Assembly: GCA_027625915.1 (NCBI GenBank) | Contig: JANTQA010000019.1 | Coordinates: forward strand, 873,001 to 937,000 | Source: Anaeramoeba flamelloides | Lineage: Eukaryota > Metamonada > Anaeramoebidae | Length of the DNA: 64,000 nucleotides | Direction of reading: 5' to 3' | In this document: positions 24,201 to 32,800 of the stretch, one piece after another | Layout of the letters: every line of letters begins with the position of its first letter | Numbering within the stretch: the first letter of the stretch is position 1 | The notes under the pieces: model-generated | The model's input: the letters and a program-made list of their open reading frames with translations, nothing else | Databases searched by the model: none | What the model was told of the DNA's origin: nothing | Program-made: the position numbers and the translations under genes

Positions 24201-25494
24201 CATATTACTATTTTTATAACACGTTTTATAAAAAACATTTATGTTATAATAAATTTATATTATAAAATTTTATAACATTTTAAAACGGTACAATACTTTT
24301 ATAACATGTTATAAAAAACTTTTTTTATTAGGGTAAACAAATGTTTTTAAAAAAAATTTCAAAAAATAGAAAAAAAAAAAGCTTTTTATACACCTTTTTA
24401 AAGCGATCAAAAATATTACTGTGGCTATTAATAAAACATCTTTAATCATATTAACACATCATTTAGTACTAATAACAAAAATAAAAAACCCTTCCTTTCT
24501 TATCTTCTTTATTAACTTTAATAAAAAAAAAAAAAATCATCGGAAAAAACATTAAAAAAAATAGTATTCGATCTTTGATCTTAAATTGTTTAATAAAAAA
24601 AGCACAGAATTAAATCAAGGACTGCTTTGGGTTCTTGAAATGATTCCAGGGTTTCATTCCTTAAATGATCAAACCACACCTTGGCTAATTGATCAAAGTT
24701 ATTTCCCAAGTTTTAATCGCCCAATGAACAAAACTTTATTTGTTTTAGCAGGTTATCAGCATGCAGTTGAACAAGTTGGCAATTATTGGAGTTGGAATTA
24801 TACAGCACGAAGGTTAATACTTGCAAGAAACCAATCAAAAGTTCAAACATTAGATGATATGAAGGCATTAGGAAGGTATAATAATTATTTAAAGGATCCG
24901 TTGTGTAAACTTGATCCATCAGGAACAATAGCTGCGCGGTATGATTTAAAAAATACATCAAAAAAGGGCAACCCAGAGGTTAAAGCAGCCAATGGAGCAA
25001 TTGATCTGAAAGTGACAGATTACGAAAAGGCATTAAATATGGAATTTGATGTAATCGTTTCTCCTACCAAGAGCGGCGGTCTTCCAGCTTGGGAATTTGG
25101 CACAAAGGAATGGAGCCATGTACCATATCATGGATTGCCCAAGAAATGGGATTATGGTTGGGTAACTTTCCGTTCCAGAAGAACAACGAATTGCAAGCAA
25201 TATACAACCTGTAAAACATGTGCACAGGACCTTAATTGTGGTTGGTGTGATAATGAATGTCTAATGTTTCCAATTCTTAAAGATAACCCAAATAATGTAA
25301 ATAGCAAGTGTGCCAAAAATTCCGTTAAAGACTGGAAATTCGATAAATGTTCTAATGAAAAATCAGACAATTCCGATTCATATACAGCAGCGATTGTAAT
25401 GGTTTCAATCGCAGGTGTTTTACTACTAGCGTCTATAGGTATTGTCATATTTAGGCTAACACAAAAAAAAGTTGATTATAAACCAATTAACTAA
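15230..25494 (+). CDS. Phospholipase B-like Ntn hydrolase with PSI domain and membrane anchor
   Basis: Four exons: 15230-15555, 20682-21163, 21275-21495 and 24565-25494. All introns are GT-AG, phases agree, and the product is 652 residues. Residues 1-18 form a signal peptide (MKFAVLFLLLLFLNVVKS). The body is the phospholipase B-like/lamin-ancestor family, lysosomal N-terminal-nucleophile hydrolases. HHHCTGFIKI places the expected autocleavage cysteine at residue 216, followed by the family blocks SHNSW and TRVMKEY and by GLLWVLEMIPG in exon 4. After the hydrolase, a cysteine-rich PSI/plexin-like segment (about 551-600), a transmembrane helix (about 615-640) and a tail with YKPI at 648-651 follow; known relatives are usually soluble. 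Cys216 was placed by motif only. Introns 1 and 3 (5.1 and 3.1 kb) are filled with repeats, while intron 2 is 111 bp. Confidence 0.9.
16312..16839 (-). mobile_element. F16 element with TTCCAAAAATTTG inverted ends
   Basis: Outer ends ACCCCGTTCCAAAAATTTG and, inverted, ACTAGATTCCAAAAATTTG, each next to TA. About 528 bp. Read on the minus strand, its first half matches 41229-41545 and its second half matches 45890-46276. It includes a piece that translates as FDRSTIVGEISTNLPI, the same residues found in the LINE-like frame at 41451. Confidence 0.65.
17722..18098. mobile_element. Long-TIR MITE (CACAAGTG ends)
   Basis: Inverted arms of roughly 100 bp begin CACAAGTGTAAATATGAATG and end CATTTACACTTGTG-like, flanked by TA on both sides (17720-17721, 18099-18100). 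The inner arms match through AAAAACTCTATTTT and GGAACTCTTT. No transposase. Confidence 0.75.
18612..18641 (+). repeat. (TTA)n microsatellite
   Basis: Uninterrupted TTA/ATT repeat of about eight units inside intron 1. Confidence 0.85.
19008..19345. repeat. Hairpin-array repeat, copy 2
   Basis: Three consecutive hairpins (19016-19083, 19089-19164, 19199-19272), each with arms of about 25-35 bases. They are separated by CGCCGTTAGG and by CCTAGGCACTTGACCGCACT plus CGGCACT linkers. Arms and linkers match copy 1 at 2320-2915. Non-coding. Confidence 0.78.
19441..19632. mobile_element. M1 MITE, copy 3 (diverged)
   Basis: Left TA at 19439-19440 and terminus CAGCCAGTTCCTCTTTTAAG; the right terminus reads GAATTGACTG with TA changed to AA. 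The internal AAGACACAAA units are more diverged than in the other copies. Confidence 0.72.
20100..20300 (+). other. Less AT-rich patch in intron 1
   Basis: Base composition is visibly richer in G and C than the surroundings, with loosely repeated CAGTTYRRTTTC-like words around 20210-20260. No exon, RNA gene or known repeat recognised. Confidence 0.35.
21931..23080 (+). mobile_element. E600 element interrupted by R550
   Basis: Starts TAAACACTTTTTAAG and ends GTTAAATGAAGTTTA. The two halves match the uninterrupted copy at 46732-47326. The R550 repeat sits between them, flanked by a duplicated stretch. Lies in intron 3 of the phospholipase B-like gene. Confidence 0.72.
22348..22921. mobile_element. 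R550 retroposon-like repeat, copy 1
   Basis: Flanked by AATTCATAATTTGTT (22333-22347) and AATTTATAATTTGTT (22922-22936), 14 of 15 identical. The body matches 26610-27191 and 33710-34290. No coding frame of note. The uninterrupted E600 copy near 47170 has the equivalent site once. Confidence 0.72.
24105..24315 (+). repeat. Cluster of TTATAACA words
   Basis: The word TATAAC recurs about nine times in some 210 bases, mostly as TTTTATAACA, with two reverse-complement occurrences. Not a strict tandem array. Lies in intron 3, 250 bases before the last exon. Confidence 0.5.
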
Positions 25495-25737
25495 TTTATT
25501 GATCCTTTAGAAAAAGAAAATTTTTTTTGATAGAAAATATCTAATATTGGATTATCTATTTACCATTAACTCAAATATTCTTTATAATTAAATAAAATAC
25601 CCAGTACTATCATTATATGATAGCTTACCAAAACGGAAATTATTAAAGAATACAATGATTTTTTTTTAATATAAAAAATATCTTCATTAAGATTTATAAT
25701 GTTAGAAACATTTTTTTTAGAGAATTTATTTCTTTAA

Positions 25738-26308
25738 TAAACTCAATTTCACTTAAATTTTCTTAACCAAAAATGAAAAATTCAATTTTTTATTAAGAAT
25801 CAACCAAACTTACGATTGTTAGGAAATAAGAGAAAGAATAAATTTTAGATGAAAGTTGATATTCATAAAAGAAATACCTTAATAAACCATAAATTTCAAA
25901 AAAAATAAAATGTTAAAAATTTTTTTGGGACTTTCTTTGAATCATTGATACAAAATTTCCCAATTTCTATAGGAAATTAAAATTGTTGATAATAATATTT
26001 TTGACTTACAAATCTATAAATTTGAAAAGAACATACAAAGTTTAACTTTTGTTAATGTTAATTTGGAAGTTTCAAACATTTTTTTTTTTTTTTCAAATTG
26101 AATTCTAAAAAAAAAATATAAAAGAAAAAAAAAAAAAAAAGCAAAAAAAAACAAAAAGCCGAACACAAAAAAAAAATATCGTTAAAAAATGAGAAATAAT
26201 GATAAGATTTAAAAAATAAAATTGTTTTTGAGAAGACTATTGTATATACTCGAAAAATATGTTCTATTTCTTTAATAAAACTAGGCCAATTCAACTGGAA
26301 GGTGTTTA
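25738..26308 (-). mobile_element. E600 element
   Basis: Begins TAAACTCAATTTCACTTAAA and, read inverted from the right, TAAACACCTTCCAGTTGAAT followed by CTAGTTTTATTAAAGAAATAG. The body matches 4741-5285 in the same orientation. No transposase. Confidence 0.7.
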
Positions 26309-26609
26309 ATTTCAAACTAATATTGTGATTTTAAATAAATGATTAATAAGAGATTTTAAAAGTGTTGATGCAAAATATTTAAAATAACGAAACAATAGGT
26401 TAGTTACTCTTATTAAAAAGTTTATACTCACGTTTTTAAAAAATTTCTGTATTAAAAATTTGAATAGTTTTTAATTTAATTATTTCAAAAACACCTAATA
26501 AGCTATTTAGAATCACCAAAACTCTTTGTTTTTTAAAAAGATCATATTTAATCAATTCTATATGAAAATACCAAATTAGTACTAATAACTGAAATTTTAA
26601 CGATTATTT

Positions 26610-27191
26610 TTTTTTATTGACGGAAGAAGTGTACATTACACTCTAGATGTCCTTTTACTTAAATTTCCTCAAAGGTAATTCAAGTCTAAAATCATAGATT
26701 TCACGATTGTTCAAGGGAAAGACATACCCATTTTTTTTTTATGTTTAAAAAGCTAAAGCCAAAAATTGAAAAGAAAAAAGCAAAAAGAAAAAAAAAAAAA
26801 AAAAAAAAGAAATTTAAAAAGGGTTTATAAGAAGCAATTGGTAAAAAATCAAAAAAAAAAAAACCAATGATATCTTTAATTAAAGAATCCCAAAATCACA
26901 GCCACGATACTTTTGGTTGATTTAATTTAATTTGATAATCGATTATGAATGTTTACTTTGGGGAATGTTATTTTTGTTGTTTTAACTTATTTTTTTTTTT
27001 TTGATCTTATTTGTTTTAAACTTTGGTCATTTTAGCCTTTGCTTTTTAGTTTTTATTTTCAAGTTACTCATACTTTTGTGTTTCAGTGTCACAGTATTAG
27101 AAAGTAACCACTTGATCTTTTTCCTTTGTAACTCTTCTTCCCAATATAAAGAAGATTCAGCTAGGGGAAAAATGGAAAAAAATAATTAATA
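26610..27191. mobile_element. R550 retroposon-like repeat, copy 2
   Basis: Flanked by a perfect 16-base duplication, ATTTTAACGATTATTT, at 26594-26609 and 27192-27207. The body shares ATCATAGATTTCAC, GGGTTTATAAGAAGCAATTG, TAATCGATTATGAATG and CTCTTCTTCCCAATATAAAG with the other copies. Both ends are A- or T-rich, so the transcribed strand is not certain. Confidence 0.8.
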
Positions 27192-28017
27192 ATTTTAACG
27201 ATTATTTAGAATTTGCCATATTCAAAAAACAAAAAATATAAAAATAAAAATTAATCAATTAATAATAAAAAAAACTACCGCACCTAAAAATTTTTGTTCT
27301 GAGTATTTATAGCTATGGATTAATAGTCATCATTTTGATTTTTGATAAAATGTCAAAGAACAAAAATTTTTCTTTTGATTACCTTTAAAGTTTGTAAATC
27401 ATTATTATTTATTTTTTGTTTAAGTAAAAAAAAATAAATTTACTCCTCTTCAAATAAAATTAATTAATCAATATAATTGAAGTCTTTAAATTTGGAATCA
27501 TAAACTATTTTCACTTTATAATCTAACAATTCTGCCACTAACAAGCATGATATCAAAAATTAAAATTGATTTTACTTTTTTTTTTTGTGTATTTTAAATT
27601 TATTTTTTTATTTGTATGTTTTATTTTGGCTTTCAGAAATAGTAGGAAAAATTAATATCAAAAAAATTCAACCAATCAAATATTTAATTGTACAATTCTA
27701 ATATTAAATACTAGTTTTTAGTTATTTTTTTATTTTTTGAATATAATTATTTTGGAATTTTTTTTAAAAAAATACGTAAAAATCTATTTAAAATATAACA
27801 GAATAAACCCTAATTATAAATTTTTAATACTTGAAAATTCGATTTATGAAATAAAAAAACTTGTTTAATATTTTCAAGAAGAAATACCAAATTAGAATCA
27901 TTCGCTAATTGAAATATTAATAATTGTTTATAAACTACAATCCTTACAAAAAAAAAAATAAATAATTATTAATACTAATAAATCATATGTGTGATAAAAA
28001 TTTTGGAGATTGTCAAA

Positions 28018-28330
28018 ACAAAAAATGTATTGGTAAATTTTTATAAATTCTATTAGGAATATTGTTCGTTTAAAATAGTTAGATACTACCAACTAATTTT
28101 ATTTGAGTTCTTCTATTTGGAAGAACTCAGCTTTAACATACTATCCATTTTTGAAAAAAAAAATTCGATCAAATAAAATAAGTAACATAATTCAAAAAAT
28201 GAAATGGAAACAAAAAACTAAAAGATGAAAAAATGATTTTCATATTTTACAAAAATCAAAATTAATTTCCAATTTGAATGAAATTGAATTATTGTGATTC
28301 CTTAGACCGTTTTAATTATGTGTAAAATTT
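28018..28330 (-). repeat. Degraded F16 fragment
   Basis: Read on the minus strand it follows the first half of the F16 copy at 16312-16839, ending in the shared block AAATTTACCAATACATTTTT. Strongly diverged, with only one terminus visible. Confidence 0.5.
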
Positions 28331-28853
28331 TGAATTTTCGTTTATTACCTCTTTTTTCATTTATATTTTTCTGATAAAAAGTAGCCAATTTTTTGTACTT
28401 TCTATTTTTTTATTCTGAAAAAATAGAGAAGAAATATAATCAGTCATGTGGTTTTAATTGGATGAATAACAAATGAAAAGGAACAATGGTCAGTAATATT
28501 ACTTCTTCTTAAATAAATTTCCCCGGTAACATGTATTAACTTCTGAAAGTACAAAAAGAAAGATTTATATTCGGATAAAATGCTTTCTAATATAATATTA
28601 AATTAAAAGAAGGTATAATAATAATGATTTATAAATATTTGGTATAAAGGTGAAAAGTATAGCATCCCATTTAACACTTGAGAAAACAAAAAAAAATCAT
28701 TTTTAATCAAGTTTTTACATTTTTTTTTTTTTGAATATCTTTTATTTCTTGATGATGTTTCTCTTTCTCTATTCTTTTTTTTTAAATTATTATTTTTTAT
28801 TTTTGTTTATTGGAAAAACTATCCTATGAGTTATAATATAACTTATATTTTAG

Positions 28854-28919
28854 CTAGAATTTTCATTTTCATAAAACAATAAAACCATTTTTATTGTTTC
28901 ATGGAAATGAAAATTCTAG
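28854..28919. repeat. Compact 31-bp-arm hairpin
   Basis: Arms of 31 bases starting CTAGAATTTTCATTTTCATA pair with 29 of 31 identical bases across a loop of four. No target duplication is evident. It could be a minimal fold-back element or a structured transcript. Confidence 0.7.
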
Positions 28920-29817
28920 TGTTGAATCAAGCCTCTTAATTAGCAATAATATTACAAAAATTAACTTTGATTAGTTAAGTTTTACATTCTATGCACTTTT
29001 CTAGGCACATGCTAATTAATAAAAATAAGTAACAAAATAAATTCTTTTAAAGGTAGGACTCCATATGAAAAGCACAAAAATTATTTTTTTAATAAAATAT
29101 TTGAGTTAAAAAACTATTTTGTGTCTCAATAAGAATAATCTTTTTTGTTGCCAAACATAATATTTTTTTTGTGCCTTATTTGATTGATCGAAGTGTGTGT
29201 TAAAAAGTGCCTAGATTGAAATTAAAATCAACTTCCCCTCTCGTTTTTGAAAAAAAATCTTTTAAAAAAAGTTTTTTGTTTTATATCTGTTTTTTGAATT
29301 TTATTTTCATTTTTCAGGAAAAAATATTTTACTTTTTTTGTTTCTAAATATTTTTCGATTTTGTAGTTACTTTTTTTGATACATCAAATTTATTCTATCT
29401 CCTATATAATTTTCTCAGTGTGTGGTGTAATAAGATACTTGAGTGATTCCAAGATCTTTGTCTTCAAAACCACCCTTAATTGAACAATTTTTAATAAACA
29501 AATATTTCAAATAATAAACCCAGTAAAAAAATTGTATAAAAATCTCTGAAAAGAAATTTTCGTTTTTTTCGAAATATTGATTCAACTCTGTCTCATGAAA
29601 TAGACTTTTCAAGAATTACATTACAAACAAGTACTCAACAAGATTAAAAAATTTCTACAAGTAGTTTTAATAATAAAGAAAAAATACCCAAAAAACAAAA
29701 CATTTTTTTCTTTTTTTCAATTATTGCTTCTTGCGATTCTTTTTCTTTAGATTTCGATTATTTTGTGTTGTTTGTGTTGTAGTTTAATTTGGTGTCCAAA
29801 CTAATTCCAATCACCAA

Positions 29818-32800
29818 ATGTCAGAACATGAAGAAAAAACGGAGAAATTTACATTTGTATGCCAAGATTGTAAAAGTACGATAGCTGTGAATGAATCTTT
29901 TTTTCAAATGACAGATGATACTTTTGAAAAGTTCAGCAAATTAATGAAAATGGATCCTCAACAAAGAGAAGTGTTGAGCGACTTCAAAATTCAGGTTGGC
30001 TTATTAGGTAATCTTATTTGGAAACTTTATTCCCATAAAGAACAAATAATAAATCAAATAAAAATAAAAAAAAACAAGCAAAGTGTGATTATTTACATTT
30101 CACTCTCTTATTCTTTTTGTTTGTTTATTTTAATACACTACCTCTTTTAAAGAACAAAAAATTAAAAAACAAGAGAACAAATCTCGAAAAATTGATAAAA
30201 AAGATCAAAGCCTAAACGAATATGAAAAACAATCCAAAACGATCGAAAATCATTTTGAAGACTTTTTTGAAGATCTTGTAAGGACAACATTTTCTAGCCA
30301 AATGCCAAAAATGGATTTTCGGAATGGTTTGTTCTTACCATCCAATATTTTTTTTTTATTTTTTATTTTTATTTTAAGCGCACCAAGCCAATATTTTTTT
30401 TCCTCTTTAGTTTGAACAAAAAAAAATGCAATAAAAACAGGAACCATGTATTATAAATCAGATCACAAAACAGTTTCAAGGTTTATAAACAAAATCGTAC
30501 AACGTTCATTTTACTGGTATTTCAGGATCTGATTTGAAATCATTCCCAGATCATCTTCTTTTCTTTTTTTCTTTTTATTTGGTTATAAGTTATTTCGTTG
30601 GCTAACTGGATTCAAAACAAACAAAGAAAATGAATCTATATTAACACTTTATATGTAGTTTCGTGAAATCAATGAGAACTAACTCGAGTTAAACTGATTT
30701 CTTTTAATAACAATTGTCAATAAATAAAAAACCAAAAAATTGAAACAAAAACACTAAGGGGACTTTTTACCCTTTTATTAATCAAAATACCTGTAATTTA
30801 TGAACTGAAAATTTGGATTACAAAAATTCTGAGTTAGTATAATGGATAAAGTATCAAGAAATGATTCTCATTTACCTTACAAATTTAAAGAAAAAAACTG
30901 AAAAATAACAAAAGTATTCGTTTGTTTGTGAAAAAAAAAAAAAATAAAAACTATTATGTTAAGAGTTGAGCCATTATGGCTAAAAGTAATTTTTGAAATG
31001 GACTAAAAAAATTTTTTAATATTTATGAGGTACATAATACCAAATTAAAAGCCAATCAGCATGAAATGTAAGATATATAAAAAACAACAAAATCAAAAAC
31101 GAGGACATTTTTCGAAAAAACAACCAAAGAGCGAAACTCAATTCCCAGTTTAAATGGTTAGAATATATAATTTTGAAAATCACAAAGTTAGTTTTGAAGT
31201 GTCACTCTTCGGCTCTTTTTGAAATCTTGAAGATGTTTTTTTTTCATTTTTTTCCTTTTTCAAATGAACTAAATTTATAAAGAAAGAATGTTACAAAATC
31301 CTTACTCTGTCAAATATAGAGGGTTACAAAATAACTACAAATTGGATTAAATCGAATTAAATTGATTGTGTACTTAAAGTAAACAATTTGTTTCGAATAG
31401 AAAAAAATTAAGAATTTAAAAAAAAAAAGATCAAAAAGATTTTTAAATGGTAACCTTATTGAAATCAAAAACTAAAATCAATTAAAAGAAGAAATAAATT
31501 AACTTCAAAAAAGAATTCCTCCTATATTATTTTTTTATCGAATCAACAAAAACAAAACCAAGTCTCCTTTATTATCAAAATATGATCCATATATATGGTT
31601 TTGGAGATCTCAAAAATATTCAATTTTTCCAACAAATTCTTTAAGAAGAGATCAATCAAAGAAAAACACCATGACCAAAAGATAGTATTAGAAAAATTGT
31701 TATTGTGTTGAATCCTCCATTTTGTCTTTAATCAATTATTTTTTCTTTTATTAATTGATCTTACTTTTCATTTTCAGGTTTCTGTGATTTCTGTGATTCT
31801 ATTAATATTACCAATTAAAAACCAGGTTTTAACTTTTTTTCCCAAACAGTAAATTCAATTAAATCAATTTTTTTATTGAAAGAAAAACAATTTATTCTAA
31901 ATTGAAGACAAACAAGCATTTGTAAATATAAAACAAGAAAAAATTTGGAATTTTTTTTTTTTCATTGGGATTTTTTGTTTAAAATTTGGTTTATATAGAA
32001 ATTGAGGACTTTTTACAACTTCCCATTGTTAATTATATTTTTTCTCAATATGGATCCTATGTGAATTTTTTTTTGTTAAATTTGAATTTTATGAATTTGA
32101 GATCCTGTGAATTTGAAAAACATGTTTTTGTCATTGATATCCTTTGAAATTTTTTTTTGTAATTTTATAACTCAACTTTTCAAAACAGTTCATTGACAAA
32201 GAATATTTTGAAGACGAACTAATTTTACAAAGTTATATAACATTTAAAATAAATAAAATGCTGAATTCAATGTTTGTTAATTGATTCATTTCGTTTGAAT
32301 TTTACTGCAATTATAAATTTTTGAAATTGAGAATCTTGTGAATTTTTTTTCTTATTTGGATTTTTCTTCATTGAGAATCCTTTTAAACTATGAAATTTTT
32401 TGTTTTTTGTAATTTTTTCCAAATTTAAATTTTATAAATTCAAAATCTTTTGTTACTTTTTTTTTATCAAATTGCATTTTTTTGTCATTGATATCCTTTG
32501 AAATTTTTTTTTCTTATTTAAATTTTTTTTCATTGAGAATTTTTCTTCAATTTAGATCCTCTGATTTTTTTGTAAATTGAATTTTTTGCCAATGAGATCC
32601 TTTGAATTTTTTTTTTTTTTTATTTGAATTTTGTCAATCAAAAGAAGACCAATTTAACAATATAATTTTTAGTGTCAAGATACCACCTTGGGTATGAACC
32701 AAATCCACGATAAATGATTGGTACCTTAATATGAAAAAAAATTATTTTTTTTTTTTTAAAATCTTTTTACACTATTATAAAGTACTACATCAATCCTATT

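Larger units (their letters stand above)
25495..29817. other. Intergenic interval of 4.3 kb between two plus-strand genes
   Basis: Contains an E600 copy, R550 copy 2, a degraded F16 end fragment at about 28018-28330 (minus orientation) and a compact hairpin at 28854-28919. A vague M1-like remnant lies at about 28990-29215. No coding frame beyond AT-run artefacts. The Beclin promoter should lie near 29700-29817, but no motif is recognisable. Confidence 0.6.

Noticed and set aside
30278-30283. GTAAGG as donor of Beclin exon 2
   Set aside because: Better consensus than the chosen GTTTGT at 30327, but it breaks phase with the exon at 32935 unless another exon exists.
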